From Prosthecobacter sp. SYSU 5D2 (lineage in GTDB: Bacteria; Verrucomicrobiota; Verrucomicrobiia; Verrucomicrobiales; Verrucomicrobiaceae), in assembly GCF_039655865.1 (NCBI RefSeq), contig NZ_JBBYXL010000007.1, positions 1 to 64,000 on the forward strand: 64,000 nt of DNA. Reading direction: 5' to 3'. The notes beneath the pieces are model-generated. The model was not told the origin of the DNA, did not search any database, and worked only from the letters and a program-made list of their open reading frames with translations. The position numbers and the translations under genes are program-made. Of this stretch, positions 9,363 through 18,812 are shown piece after piece. The stretch's first letter is position 1. Each line of letters opens with the position of its first letter.

Positions 9363-9680
9363 TCAATCGGCTACACCATGAACGGGGAGGTTCTTGCGAA
9401 TAGCCATCGAGAAAATGGCAGAAATTTTGTAGAGTATACGCCGTTCAGGTTCGCCGTGCTCTGCCAAGATTGCACTGTCGATAATATCCACAGCTTTATG
9501 CAACTCGGCTATAGTAAAGGACTGATCTTCGTAATAATTGAGAAGCCGGTCAAATAACCAGCAGCGATGTCGCTCGGAAATACCCTTCAATGGCGTAAGG
9601 TCATCGAATTCAATGGCGCCAACAATCGCCGGGCAATGCTTCGCCAGGGGACTGATGCTGACAAGGAGGTCGTAACTCAT
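9363..9680 (-). CDS. Hypothetical protein
   Basis: 105 residues, MSYDLLVSISPLAKHCPAIV at the start, mostly helical with segments WLFDRLLNYYEDQSFTIAEL and RRILYKISAIFSMAIRKNL. No signal peptide or membrane segment. I do not recognise a family. The helical make-up resembles small regulatory or toxin-antitoxin-like proteins, but there is no partner beside it. GC is below that of the flanking argG, in line with the accessory character of 8.1-9.7 kb. Confidence 0.55.
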   Translation of the reverse strand: MSYDLLVSISPLAKHCPAIVGAIEFDDLTPLKGISERHRCWLFDRLLNYYEDQSFTIAELHKAVDIIDSAILAEHGEPERRILYKISAIFSMAIRKNLPVHGVAD

Positions 9681-9754
9681 AGTGTGGGTTCAAACAAAGC
9701 CCGGAAACCTTGCGGCGTCCGGGCATGTGTGAAGTTAATAAATTTTTGATTCGA

Positions 9755-10999
9755 TCAGCCGCCGATATTCCCAGCCCCATTCACCTGCGAATTCACGCGC
9801 AGGCGCAGGCCATTCAGCCGGATGAAGCCGGTGGCGTCGTCCTGGTTGTAGGCTTTGGTGGGGTCGGCTTCCATGGTGGCGATGTGGGGGTTGTACATGC
9901 TGAACTGGCTCTGGCGGCCGGCGGCGTGGATGCCGCCTTTATACAGCTTCACGCGGACGGTGCCGGAGACGTTCTTTTGGCTCTCGGTGACGAGGGCCTG
10001 GAGGGCGAGGCGCTCGGGGGCGTACCAGAAGCCATTATAAACCAATTTGGCGTACTCGGGGATGAGGCTGTCGCGGAGGTGCATGACTTCGCGGTCCATG
10101 GTGAGGGACTCGATCTGGCGATGGGCGAAGTGGAGGATGGCTCCGCCGGGGGTCTCATAGACGCCGCGGCTCTTCATGCCGACGAAGCGGTTTTCCACCA
10201 TGTCCACGCGGCCGACGCCGTGCTTGCCGCCGAGTTTGTTCAGGGCCTTCATGACCTGGAGAGGGTTCATGGGCTTGCTATTCACGGCGACGCAGTTGCC
10301 TTTGTCGAAGTCGAGCACGACGTATTCGGACTTGTCCGGGGCGTCCTCAGGAAAGACGGAGAGGGTGGTGAAGTAGTCGCGGTATTTGACGTCGCCGGCA
10401 TTGAACCAGGGGTCTTCCAGGATGCCGGCCTCGTAGCTGATGTGCAGGAGGTTGCGGTCCATGGAGAAGGGCTTTTTCGCGCTGGCCTGGATGGGGATCT
10501 TTTTCTCTTCGCAGTAGGCGATCATTTCGGCCCGGCCGGGGAACTGGGTGCGGAAACGCTCGTCGCGCCAGGGGGCGATGATTTCGAGGTCCGGGGCGAG
10601 GGCGGCGGTGGTGAGCTCGAAGCGGACCTGGTCGTTGCCTTTGCCGGTGGCGCCGTGGCCGATGGCGGTGGCGCCTTCGAGCTTGGCGATCTCCACCATG
10701 CGCTTGGCGATGAGGGGGCGGGCGATGCTGGTGCCGAGGAAGTACTGGCCTTCATAGATGGCCCCGGCCTGCATCATGGGGAAGATGAAGTCCTTGGCGA
10801 ACTCTTCCTGGAGGTCGTCCACGTAGATCTTCAGCGCGCCGGTTTTTTTGGCTTTGGCGTTGAGGCCTTTGAGCTCATCGTCCTGGCCGATGTTGGCACA
10901 GAAGGCGATCACCTCGGCGTCATAGGTTTCTTTGATCCAGGAGAGCAGGACGGAGGTGTCGAGGCCGCCGGAATAGGCGAGGACGATTTTCTTTTTCAT
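9755..10999 (-). CDS. argG: Argininosuccinate synthase
   Basis: Condenses citrulline and aspartate with ATP to argininosuccinate in arginine biosynthesis; cytosolic homotetramer. The protein starts [19 protein letters not shown] with the PP-loop SGGLDTS, and carries the conserved [15 protein letters not shown] and [17 protein letters not shown] blocks. The 414 residues are close to the usual 400-420. No other arg genes are adjacent. The C-terminal end [16 protein letters not shown] is slightly extended compared with typical members. Confidence 0.97.
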   Translation of the reverse strand: MKKKIVLAYSGGLDTSVLLSWIKETYDAEVIAFCANIGQDDELKGLNAKAKKTGALKIYVDDLQEEFAKDFIFPMMQAGAIYEGQYFLGTSIARPLIAKRMVEIAKLEGATAIGHGATGKGNDQVRFELTTAALAPDLEIIAPWRDERFRTQFPGRAEMIAYCEEKKIPIQASAKKPFSMDRNLLHISYEAGILEDPWFNAGDVKYRDYFTTLSVFPEDAPDKSEYVVLDFDKGNCVAVNSKPMNPLQVMKALNKLGGKHGVGRVDMVENRFVGMKSRGVYETPGGAILHFAHRQIESLTMDREVMHLRDSLIPEYAKLVYNGFWYAPERLALQALVTESQKNVSGTVRVKLYKGGIHAAGRQSQFSMYNPHIATMEADPTKAYNQDDATGFIRLNGLRLRVNSQVNGAGNIGG

Positions 11000-11213
11000 G
11001 ATGGGTTCGGGGAAAGGAGCGGAGAGGATAAGCGGGACGGCGGCGTTGTCGAATGGAGAGGTGGGGGGAGGGGGGAAGAGTTCTCAGTGCGCAGTCCGCA
11101 GTCCGCAGTTCTCAGTGCGCAGTCGAATGGCGAATGATCCCGTGAGGCGGGAATGAAGGGCGAGGGGCGGTTCGGTCGTCGCTCTGCGACTCTTGGTTTG
11201 GAATCAGAAGACG
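11000..11213. repeat. Intergenic region with 18-bp direct repeat
   Basis: No gene. AGTTCTCAGTGCGCAGTC occurs at 11079-11096 and again at 11107-11124, separated by CGCAGTCCGC, giving a small iterated block of CAGTCCGCAGT/CAGTGCGCAGT units. A hairpin-like TCCCG...CGGGA follows at about 11138-11153. The region continues into the REP-like element at 11163-11285. Confidence 0.55.
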
Positions 11214-11285
11214 TTACTCGTTCCCGGCCTTGAAAGGCCGGGCTAATGGCCGGTCGCCGCTCTGCGGCTGAACGGGGCAGCGCTG
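11163..11285. repeat. REP-like element overlapping the end of a short gene
   Basis: Contains CCCGGCCT-TGAA-AGGCCGGG at 11223-11242 (perfect arms), followed by GGGCTAA-like bases, and two diverged copies of GGTCGYCGCTCTGCGRCT (about 11176 and 11253), each a hairpin around CTCT. It belongs with the group at 9054-9147. Confidence 0.6.
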
Positions 11286-11477
11286 AAATCGGAGTTCATC
11301 GGGATTGCGGTTTTGCTGCTTCCAAGCTTCCTCGACCAGGTCCCATGCGGCTTGCCTGATGACAGCGCCGCCCTGCTTCTGCCAGAAGCGGATGTTTTCG
11401 GTGCGCATGTCATCCAGGCTGCTGCCTTTTTTTGCATACCAGCCGACGCGTATCGGAGGGGTTTGCGATGCGGTCAT
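11214..11477 (-). CDS. Short hypothetical protein ending in repeat DNA
   Basis: 87 residues from the ATG at 11477 (MTASQTPPIRVGWYAKKGSS). The central part, DDMRTENIRFWQKQGGAVIR and AAWDLVEEAWKQQ, looks like a real small helical protein, while the last 20 or so residues (PQSGDRPLARPFKAGNE) are encoded by the REP-like element and probably are not original. An upstream in-frame ATG at 11534 would overlap the helicase promoter. The function is unknown. It is divergent from the SNF2 helicase, 63 bp away. It could also be a spurious frame. Confidence 0.4.
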   Translation of the reverse strand: MTASQTPPIRVGWYAKKGSSLDDMRTENIRFWQKQGGAVIRQAAWDLVEEAWKQQNRNPDELRFQRCPVQPQSGDRPLARPFKAGNE

Positions 11478-11540
11478 GGGGATGATTCTAACATAGAACG
11501 GGACCAGGGCAGAAAACAACTTTGAATCTGCCACACGGAC

Positions 11541-14303
11541 ATGTCAGGCAACGGAACAGCAGAGAATCTTGATTTTGGAAAATCGAGGTACGTGCTTGCT
11601 TGCCGGGCTGTGGTTTTTCGGGCACTAGGCGGCATGTTGCAACCGGTGCTCACGCCAGATGGCCTTCTCCTGACGGAGGGGGAGGGCGCGACTGCGGAGG
11701 AGAGGCGGCTGAGGGTGCTGACGCGGGAGGGGGCGGGGGCGCTCTTCATCGGCCTGGGGACGGAGCTGCTGGTGGCGGAGGTGGAAGTGCCGTGGCGCTG
11801 GCTGCGGGGGTGGGCTCGGCAGTTTTTGACACGGCTTTGTCAGCGGAAGGATCTGCGGCTGACGGAGGTGCCGGGGGAGGAGGAGAGGGGGGCGTTTATC
11901 CAAACGGCACCGCCTTTTCCGGGGGCGGAGCATTTGTCCCCTGCCCTGCTGGCGCGGTGGTGGGAGGCGATGGCGGAGCATGCGGCGCAGAGGATGGCGG
12001 TGCATCCGGGCGGGCTGGAGGGCTGGCTGAGGGAGGCGAACCCGGCGTGGCATCTGGTGGGGCGGGTGACGTTTCACCTGGCGGAAAACAAGACGGATGC
12101 GCAGCGGCCCTTCGCCTTTTTGGCGACCTTTACGGAGAAGCTGGGGGCGGGTGGGCAGGTGCAGCATTTGCCGCTGGCGCGGGCGCTGCAGATGTACTCC
12201 GGGCAGAAGGACCCGGCGGCGATGCAGGCGCTGCTGGAGCCGGTGAGGGCGGCGGCGGCGCAGAGTGCGCTGCTGCGGGAATGGCTGGAGACGCGGCGTC
12301 TGTTCCAGCCGCTGGCGCTGGATCCGCAGGAGGCGTACCGGTGGCTTCGCGACAGCCAGATTTTCCAGGAATGCGGGATCGTGGTGAAGCTGCCCAACTG
12401 GTGGCGTGAGGGCAAGGGGACACGGCCGACGGTGCAGGTGACGATTGATGCGCCGCCGGAGGGGAAGCTGCATGCGGGCGCGCTGCTGTCTTTTAAAGCG
12501 GAGGCGACTCTGCAAGGCAGCCCGCTGACGGCGGAGGAGTGGGAGCGGCTGCTGAGCGCGGAGACGGGGCTGGTTTCCCTGCGGGGGCAATGGGTGGAGG
12601 TGCAGGGGGCGAAGCTGCAACAGGTGCTGGATCACTGGAGCCGGGTGCAAAACGCGGTGGGGGAGGGGCTGATCGGCTTTTTAGACGGCATGAGGTTGCT
12701 GGCCAGGTATGTACCCATGGCGGGGGTGGAGGAAAATGTGTCGGCGGAAACGCTGCACGACTGGTCGGACATTGTGGCGGGCAAGGGGCTGGCGGAGGTG
12801 CTGGAAAGGATGCTGGATCCTGCCCAGGCGGAGCCGCCGGAGAATCTGCAGGCGACGCTGCGACCCTATCAGCAAAAGGGGATGGCCTGGTTGCATTTCA
12901 TGACACGTTTGGGGTTAGGCGCGTGTCTGGCGGATGACATGGGGCTGGGGAAAACCTTGCAGGTCATTGCGCTGCTGCTGTTGCGCCAGGGGCAGTTTAA
13001 AGAACCGGCGTTGCTGGTGGTGCCTGCGTCGCTGGTGGGGAACTGGAAGGCGGAGATGGCCCGGTTTGCGCCGGATCTGCGGGTGGTGATTGCGCATCCT
13101 TCCATGATGGAAAGAAAGGATCTGGACCGCCTGGCGCGGGCACCGGCGGCGATGCTGCGCGGCTGCGATGTGATGCTGACGACGTACACTTTTTTACAAC
13201 GCACGGAGAGCTGGCAGACCGAGCCGTGGAGCTTGGTGATCCTGGATGAGGCGCAGGCGATCAAAAACCCGGCCAGTGGCAGCACGCAGGCGGTGAAGAG
13301 ATTGCAGGCTCCGGCACGGATCGCGCTGACGGGGACGCCGGTGGAGAACCGTCCAGGGGATCTGTGGAGCCTGTTTGATTTCCTGAATCCTGGGCTGCTG
13401 GGTCCGGCCTCCGTCTTTGCCCAGGTGGTGAAACAATGCGCGACGAGCCGCGAGGGCTATGCGCCGTTGCGCAGGCTGGTGCAGCCTTACATCCTGCGGC
13501 GCATGAAGACGGACCGCAGCATCATCAACGACCTGCCGGAAAAGATCGAGACCAAAGCCTGGTGCGGCCTAACCAGAAGGCAGACCACGATCTATGCCAA
13601 GCTGGTGGACCAGATGGCGAAGCTGATGAACGATGCCACCATGGACCCGGTGCGGCGGCAGGGGCTGGTGCTGAGCTTCCTGATCCAGTTCAAGCAGGTG
13701 TGCAATCACCCCAGCCACTGGAATGGCGACGGCGTGTGGGGCGCGGAAGACAGCGGCAAGTTTGCGAGGCTGGCGGAGATATGCGGCCACATTACGGAGC
13801 GTCGCGAGCGCGTGCTGGTGTTTACACAGTTCCAGGAGACGTGCGATCCGCTGGCGCGCTTCCTGGCGCGGGTGTTTGGCCGCGATGGGTTGGTCTTGCA
13901 TGGCGGCACGCCAGTGAAAAAGCGGCCTGATTTGGTGGACACATTTCAGCAACCAGACGGGCCGCCGTTTATGGTCATCAGTGTCAAGGCCGGCGGCACG
14001 GGGCTGACGCTGACGGCGGCCACGCATGTCATCCACTTTGACCGCTGGTGGAATCCGGCCATCGAGAACCAGGCCACGGACCGCGCCTTCCGCATTGGTC
14101 AGAAGAAGAATGTACTGGTGCACAAATTCATCTGCCAGGGCACGATCGAGCAGCGCATTGATGCGCTGCTGGAAAAGAAAATGGCGCTTTCAGATGCGCT
14201 GCTTTCGCAAGACGGGAGCGCGGAATCCATGCTCACGCACATGAGCACGGACGAGCTGCTGCACCTGGTCTCGCTGGATGTGAATGCGGCGCTGGTGGGA
14301 TGA
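11541..14303 (+). CDS. SNF2/RapA-type DEAD/DEAH-box helicase
   Basis: An ATP-dependent double-stranded-DNA translocase of the SNF2 superfamily; role in vivo uncertain (transcription recycling, repair or chromosome remodelling have been proposed for bacterial members). The 920 residues comprise an N-terminal region of about 430 residues without clear motifs, then motor domain 1 with Walker A DDMGLGKT (about residue 467), LLVVPASLVGNW and DEAQAIKN (about 567), and motor domain 2 with VLVFTQFQETCDPLARFLAR and the VIHFDRWWNPAIENQATDRA-FRIGQ motif VI block. No SWIM zinc finger was seen. Codon use is normal for the window. Confidence 0.93.
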   Translation: MSGNGTAENLDFGKSRYVLACRAVVFRALGGMLQPVLTPDGLLLTEGEGATAEERRLRVLTREGAGALFIGLGTELLVAEVEVPWRWLRGWARQFLTRLCQRKDLRLTEVPGEEERGAFIQTAPPFPGAEHLSPALLARWWEAMAEHAAQRMAVHPGGLEGWLREANPAWHLVGRVTFHLAENKTDAQRPFAFLATFTEKLGAGGQVQHLPLARALQMYSGQKDPAAMQALLEPVRAAAAQSALLREWLETRRLFQPLALDPQEAYRWLRDSQIFQECGIVVKLPNWWREGKGTRPTVQVTIDAPPEGKLHAGALLSFKAEATLQGSPLTAEEWERLLSAETGLVSLRGQWVEVQGAKLQQVLDHWSRVQNAVGEGLIGFLDGMRLLARYVPMAGVEENVSAETLHDWSDIVAGKGLAEVLERMLDPAQAEPPENLQATLRPYQQKGMAWLHFMTRLGLGACLADDMGLGKTLQVIALLLLRQGQFKEPALLVVPASLVGNWKAEMARFAPDLRVVIAHPSMMERKDLDRLARAPAAMLRGCDVMLTTYTFLQRTESWQTEPWSLVILDEAQAIKNPASGSTQAVKRLQAPARIALTGTPVENRPGDLWSLFDFLNPGLLGPASVFAQVVKQCATSREGYAPLRRLVQPYILRRMKTDRSIINDLPEKIETKAWCGLTRRQTTIYAKLVDQMAKLMNDATMDPVRRQGLVLSFLIQFKQVCNHPSHWNGDGVWGAEDSGKFARLAEICGHITERRERVLVFTQFQETCDPLARFLARVFGRDGLVLHGGTPVKKRPDLVDTFQQPDGPPFMVISVKAGGTGLTLTAATHVIHFDRWWNPAIENQATDRAFRIGQKKNVLVHKFICQGTIEQRIDALLEKKMALSDALLSQDGSAESMLTHMSTDELLHLVSLDVNAALVG

Positions 14304-14399
14304 TCACTCTTCCAGGACGGGCCAGCCGCCGATCTCCAAAAAAGAATGGAAACCCAATGAGGGCCGAAGGGGTATTTGTCTGGTACCTGCCAAAATCCT

Positions 14400-14957
14400 A
14401 TGCCTCATATCCACCATCTGTTTCTATGCGCCTTCCTCGCCCTGAGTGTTTCCCAAATCACCGCCGGACCGGCGGAGGAGGCGCGGCTCCTGAGCCGGGA
14501 ATCCTACAAACTGGAGGCGGAAATGCGCAAGCTGGTCCCGGATATTGAGGATCGAGTTCCTGAACTGAAGGTGCTGACGGAGCAGGCCAAAGAAACGGAC
14601 CGAAAAATCTATGAGGCCTTGAAGACCCATCCGGCACTGGCCGATATGAGGGCGAAGAGGGACCAGGCCTTTACTCAATTGACACACACCATTGGCAAAG
14701 GGGACCCCGCCGCCCACCAGGCAGCAAAGGATGCCTACGCACAGGCGGAACAGGACGTCAAGACGCAGGGCCGCACCGTGCCGGAAATCCAGGCGATGAT
14801 GGATGAGGCGGCTAACCTGGGGGCCAGCTACATGGCAAAAAAAGACGCGGCCTACGCCCGGCAGCCGGAGACGGCTGAGCTGGCCAAAAAAGTGGCTGAA
14901 CTGCGGGCCAAAGCCGCCGCGCTGCGCCGTGAGGCGCGCACTAGCACTAAGGGATGA
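14400..14957 (+). CDS. Secreted coiled-coil protein of unknown function
   Basis: 185 residues. MPHIHHLFLCAFLALSVSQITAG is a signal peptide, and the rest is almost entirely charged heptad-like helix (AEEARLLSRESYKLEAEMRK, ELAKKVAELRAKAAALRREA). No catalytic motif is visible. It is probably periplasmic. I chose the ATG directly before the signal sequence over the in-frame start at 14376. It converges on the GDSL hydrolase, and the two coding ends overlap by 11 bp. Confidence 0.65.
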   Translation: MPHIHHLFLCAFLALSVSQITAGPAEEARLLSRESYKLEAEMRKLVPDIEDRVPELKVLTEQAKETDRKIYEALKTHPALADMRAKRDQAFTQLTHTIGKGDPAAHQAAKDAYAQAEQDVKTQGRTVPEIQAMMDEAANLGASYMAKKDAAYARQPETAELAKKVAELRAKAAALRREARTSTKG

Positions 14958-16287
14958 CCCTCAGCCGGAGAAACCGGCGGCCTTGCAGAGGAAACCGAAG
15001 GGTCTGGGAGCCGTCGGGATTCTGGGTGGTGACGCTGGGGTCTGCATCGGTCCAGTTCAGCAGATCCACCGAATGCTGCATCTTGGCAGATGACCATTCA
15101 GCCGCCTGGGGCCGGAAGCGGCCGGTCCAGGTCAGGGCTGGTGGTGTGGCGTCTGCATCCGCTTGCGGAAGCAAAACATCTGGGGTGGCCACTGAGGCGG
15201 AGGCTGCGTCCAGGACGAACTCCGCCGCATTTACCAGCCCGTCACCATCGGGGTCATCATTCATGCCTGACTGCCCTGGAGGCAGCGCCTGGGTGGCGAT
15301 CCATTCATTAAACGGGATGTCCGGGTCCAGACCAAGGATGCTGGCCACGATCTCGCGATCAGTCATCGGAGTGATCTGCTTGGCGGGGTAACGGTTGCGA
15401 AAAGCCTCGATGACCATCTGGGCGATCTTGCCATGGGCGCTGGTGGCGGGGTGAAAGCCGTCGCCTGAGAAGACATAACGGGGCCGGGAGTCCGGGTCCG
15501 CCTCTTTGTAAAAATCAATGCCGCCGATGCGGAAGGGACCTTCAATGATGTCTTTGGTAAGCTGGTAAACGCCGGGAACAAAAGCGATGTTTTTGGACTG
15601 GGCAAAGGCAGCGAGCTGGGTATTGAGACTGTCGAGTGCAGCGGTGACACGGGCGGTTTTCAACGGGTCCGTGGGATACTGGCGCTGGATGTCGGGGGCG
15701 CAGCCGAGATGCGGAACGGAGACGAGGACCATGGGCAGGGAGCTCTTCTGCCCCAGCACGTAATTGACGATGCCCTTGATGGCATCGCGGGTGGCATTGA
15801 TGTAGGAGGTGGGGGAGGCCCCGTTGTAAATCAGACCGTAAAAACTGTCCACATCGTTTCCCCCTGCGAAGACCACAGCGCGCTCAGCAGCATTTTTGAT
15901 CTGGCCATTGAGCTCGGTTCTCCAGATCAGGCTTTGCCAGCTTTTGAGCTGGTCATTAATCTCCACCGCTGTGGCCCCAGGGAAGGCCCAGTTGTGCTCA
16001 TGACCAGTCAGGCGCGGGTCAACGTAACCGTTGATCTCCCCCAGGTCGAACCAGGTGTTGCGGCGCTCGTGCAGAATTTCGATCCAGTTACGGGAGTCCC
16101 AGGAGGCCGGGTTGGTCGGGAACAAAATGGGAAATTCCAATTCATATTCCTTGGTGAGGCTGTCCCCCAGGACGACGCATTGCTCCGCCCTGGCGGGCAG
16201 GATGGACAGCCCGAAGATGAGAGGGAGCAGCAGACGAAAAGCGGGGGACACGATGAGTTCTGACGTAGAATACGAAAAAGAGTTCAC
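14947..16287 (-). CDS. Secreted GDSL/SGNH hydrolase with C-terminal calcium-loop and beta domain
   Basis: 446 residues. After a signal peptide (FRLLLPLIFGLSILPARAEQ), VVLGDSLTKEYELEF gives the GDS(L) serine, AVVFAGGNDVD the block III Asn, and FSGDGFHPATSAHGK the catalytic Asp-x-x-His. Residues after about 335 contain DDPDGDGLVNAAEFVL, a dockerin/thrombospondin-3-like calcium loop that in Verrucomicrobia commonly joins an enzyme to a C-terminal beta domain, here ending in RFLRLRVIP. It is likely an exported esterase; the substrate is unknown. Confidence 0.8.
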   Translation of the reverse strand: MNSFSYSTSELIVSPAFRLLLPLIFGLSILPARAEQCVVLGDSLTKEYELEFPILFPTNPASWDSRNWIEILHERRNTWFDLGEINGYVDPRLTGHEHNWAFPGATAVEINDQLKSWQSLIWRTELNGQIKNAAERAVVFAGGNDVDSFYGLIYNGASPTSYINATRDAIKGIVNYVLGQKSSLPMVLVSVPHLGCAPDIQRQYPTDPLKTARVTAALDSLNTQLAAFAQSKNIAFVPGVYQLTKDIIEGPFRIGGIDFYKEADPDSRPRYVFSGDGFHPATSAHGKIAQMVIEAFRNRYPAKQITPMTDREIVASILGLDPDIPFNEWIATQALPPGQSGMNDDPDGDGLVNAAEFVLDAASASVATPDVLLPQADADATPPALTWTGRFRPQAAEWSSAKMQHSVDLLNWTDADPSVTTQNPDGSQTLRFPLQGRRFLRLRVIP

Positions 16288-16371
16288 TCCCGGCCTTCCT
16301 TTTGATGGGATTTGGTATGCGGAGATTGAATTTTCCTGAACGGGAAATGCGTGTTACTGTCTGCTGCCCTT

Positions 16372-17457
16372 ATGGCCAACGTCCACCACACCCCCACCTG
16401 GAGCACGGCTCCGAGTTCCTCTTTCCGCTCCCGCGAGGACTGGAGCCTGAAGTGGTGGATCATGTTTGCACTCATCCTCTCCTTTCTGCTGCATGGGCTG
16501 CTTTACGTGAGTTTTGACAAGATCAGCCGCTTTCTGGGGCACAGCGCCCCGCCGATAAAGGTGGGCAGCGAGGTGACCGAACGGTTCAAAATTGACCCCA
16601 AACTGCTTCAGGAGCAGCAGGCCATCCAGGAGATTCCGGAGATCATCGCCCCCGGCAATGAACCGGACATCAAGGCCTTTGAAGCGGATCTGGACAGCTT
16701 TGACCAGGCCCAGATGATCCCGGAGAACCAGGAAATCGACCTGACGCCGAACGTCAAGGAAGTGACCAATTTCCTCCGGGCTGATGATCTTGGGGATGGC
16801 AAAACACCCGGCGGTGCCATGCCTGACATGGCGGCCCTGTTGACGCCTCAGGCCATTGCGACTCCGGACCTGGCTTCTGAAATGGCCGCCATGCGCCGGG
16901 ACGTGCTTTCCAAACCGGTTTCTGAAAAACAGATGCTGCTGGATTCCGGCGGACTGGATCCGGCAGATGGCGGGCAGGTGGACATGAAGCTGCTGGATCA
17001 GGTGAAAGCCCAGGGCATCGGCGACGGGGCAGGTGACCGGGTGAAGGGCTTTAGCAATCTGGACGACCTTCTGGGCGGCGGCGGCACGATGGGCGGCAGC
17101 ACCGCTCCCATCCTGATGCCCACCGACCTGCTGTTTGAATACGGCAGCGACCAGCTGGCCGAAGGAGCGCGGCTGAGCCTGATGAAGCTGGGTTTCCTGA
17201 TCCAGAAGAATCCGAACTCCCTGTTTATCATCGAAGGCCATACCGACAGTTTTGGCGGTGACGAGTACAACCTCCAGCTCAGCCTGCGCCGCGCCAATGC
17301 CGTAGTGGAATGGCTGCAAACCTCCCTGCGCCTGGGCACAGACCGCATCCAGGCGGCGGGCATGGGCAAAACCAAACCTCTCGTGGCCACCTCCGGTACC
17401 GTGGAGGAGCAGGGCCTGAACCGCCGCGTGGAAATCAAGGTCCGGCCCCGGCAATAA
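16372..17457 (+). CDS. OmpA-family peptidoglycan-binding membrane protein
   Basis: 361 residues. A short cytoplasmic N-terminus precedes one membrane helix (WWIMFALILSFLLHGLLYVS), then a 200-residue Asp/Pro/Gly-rich periplasmic linker, and a C-terminal OmpA domain: DLLFEYGSDQLAEGARLSL, IIEGHTDSFGGDEYNLQLS, RRANAVVEWL and GLNRRVEIKV. It probably anchors the inner membrane to peptidoglycan in the manner of MotB, TolR or TonB-like proteins, although no ExbB/TolQ homologue is near. An alternative GTG start seven codons upstream (16351) is possible. The next gene is 47 bp downstream. Confidence 0.82.
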   Translation: MANVHHTPTWSTAPSSSFRSREDWSLKWWIMFALILSFLLHGLLYVSFDKISRFLGHSAPPIKVGSEVTERFKIDPKLLQEQQAIQEIPEIIAPGNEPDIKAFEADLDSFDQAQMIPENQEIDLTPNVKEVTNFLRADDLGDGKTPGGAMPDMAALLTPQAIATPDLASEMAAMRRDVLSKPVSEKQMLLDSGGLDPADGGQVDMKLLDQVKAQGIGDGAGDRVKGFSNLDDLLGGGGTMGGSTAPILMPTDLLFEYGSDQLAEGARLSLMKLGFLIQKNPNSLFIIEGHTDSFGGDEYNLQLSLRRANAVVEWLQTSLRLGTDRIQAAGMGKTKPLVATSGTVEEQGLNRRVEIKVRPRQ

Positions 17458-17504
17458 AATTTCTTCCGTCCCGAACGTTGCGCTTTCGGTGGCAGCGACG
17501 TAAC

Positions 17505-17756
17505 ATGCAAAAGACATTCATGAGTGCCCCCGACGAATCCAAAGATCAACGGCTGAAACAGGCCGAGAAGATCACCAGCCACCCTGAGCAGTATAAGGTG
17601 TGTGAAGGTTGCGGATCCATCGTGGTCGCCCGGGCCATCACCTGCCCCAGCTGCCATGCTTATAAATTTGATGCCACCGCCGTGCGCGTGGTGGCCCAGG
17701 CCAAGGATCTGGCCATGCGCTCCGCCCATTCGGTACTGAGCTCAGATATGACTTAG
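17505..17756 (+). CDS. Small zinc-ribbon protein
   Basis: 83 residues (or 78 from the internal ATG at 17520). The centre has CEGCGSIVVARAITCPSCHAY, a pair of CxxC motifs 11 residues apart that should bind one zinc ion. The remainder is hydrophilic with a helical tail (VVAQAKDLAMRSAHSVLSS). Function is unknown; such ribbons often bind nucleic acid or protein partners. It overlaps the end of convergent mlaD by 4 bp and may be co-transcribed with the OmpA gene. Confidence 0.65.
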   Translation: MQKTFMSAPDESKDQRLKQAEKITSHPEQYKVCEGCGSIVVARAITCPSCHAYKFDATAVRVVAQAKDLAMRSAHSVLSSDMT

Positions 17757-18796
17757 CGCCGCAGGGGGAAAACCGGTTTTGTGGCTGATGCTGGCGGCTC
17801 ATCCCGCGCACGTTCTTTTTCAGCGCTGTTGCGGTAGAAGATCACGCCGTTGCGCTTGAGGTTGAAGATGAGGTCTTTAAACTCGTTCTTGAGTTCGGCG
17901 TCATTGGTCAGGGCGCCCAGAAGGCCTTTGCCGGAGGTAATATTGCGCGCGGCGACGGAGAAGCTGTCGGCGGCGGTTTTGACGGACTTCAGGGTCTCAT
18001 CTGCCGTGCCCATAGCTTTGTCGGCTTTGGCGATGACGGGATCCAGCTTGTCTACCATGGGACCGAGCTTCTCGGTGGTGGCCTCCACGTTTTTCGCAGA
18101 GACCTTGAAGCTGGCGGCGGCATCTTTCATGTCGGCGATGGCGGTTTTGAGATTGGTGGCGTTTTCATCCCCCAGCACCTGCTCGTCCACGCGGGTCATG
18201 GTCTTGTTCAGGTGCTCCATGCTTTCCTTGAAATCCTGGATGGTGGTATCGGCCAGGGCGTCTTTGTTGATTTTGACCATGGCCGCTTTCACATCCACCA
18301 GGGCGGTGCGGACGTCATCCAGGACAAGGTCCACTTTTTTGGCGACCACCTCCGCCTGGCCCTGGAGATCCGAAAGGCCGCCGGATTTGGCACCTTCGAT
18401 GATCTCATCATAATCATGAGGCAGGAACTGGTCGGTGAGCTTGCCGCTGGGTTTGATCTCCACGAGGGCATCCCCCATGAGACCCTTGGAGCCGATGGCA
18501 AAAGAGGCGTCCAAGGGTATGTCCACACTGTCAAAAATCTCCAAGGTCATGATGACGCCGGTGAAGGTCTCATTCAGCTCCGGATGGACGAGCACTTTGC
18601 CTACTTTGGACCCGCCCAGAAAAACAGGGGAACCCATTTTGATGCCAGACGCATTGGGAAAGGCCACCTTCAGTTCATAGGTATCCCGGAAGTAGGTCCG
18701 CAGGCTGCCGAACTCCATGATCAGCCCTCCAAGCATCAGCAGGCCTGCCAGCAGGAAGACGCCCACGAGGATTTCGGTTTTACGTTCGTTGTTCAT
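17753..18796 (-). CDS. mlaD: MCE/MlaD-family lipid transport protein
   Basis: 347 residues. One N-terminal membrane helix (EILVGVFLLAGLLMLGGLIM) is followed by the MCE domain (YELKVAFPNASGIKMGSPVF, KVGKVLVHPELNETFTGVIM, SIAIGSKGLMGDALVEI-like) and a long coiled-coil stretch (about 130-280) where MlaD of E. coli has only a short tail. It is the periplasmic ring component of the Mla transporter that moves phospholipids between the outer and inner membranes. Last gene of the mlaE-mlaF-mlaD run; starts 17 bp after mlaF. Confidence 0.88.
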   Translation of the reverse strand: MNNERKTEILVGVFLLAGLLMLGGLIMEFGSLRTYFRDTYELKVAFPNASGIKMGSPVFLGGSKVGKVLVHPELNETFTGVIMTLEIFDSVDIPLDASFAIGSKGLMGDALVEIKPSGKLTDQFLPHDYDEIIEGAKSGGLSDLQGQAEVVAKKVDLVLDDVRTALVDVKAAMVKINKDALADTTIQDFKESMEHLNKTMTRVDEQVLGDENATNLKTAIADMKDAAASFKVSAKNVEATTEKLGPMVDKLDPVIAKADKAMGTADETLKSVKTAADSFSVAARNITSGKGLLGALTNDAELKNEFKDLIFNLKRNGVIFYRNSAEKERARDEPPASATKPVFPLRR

Positions 18797-18812
18797 ACAA
18801 AGGAGGGATCAA

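Noticed and set aside
11081-11124. Short iterated CAGTCCGCAGT/CAGTGCGCAGT block as a CRISPR array
   Set aside because: Only two 18-bp copies with a 10-bp gap; no regular repeats and spacers and no cas genes.
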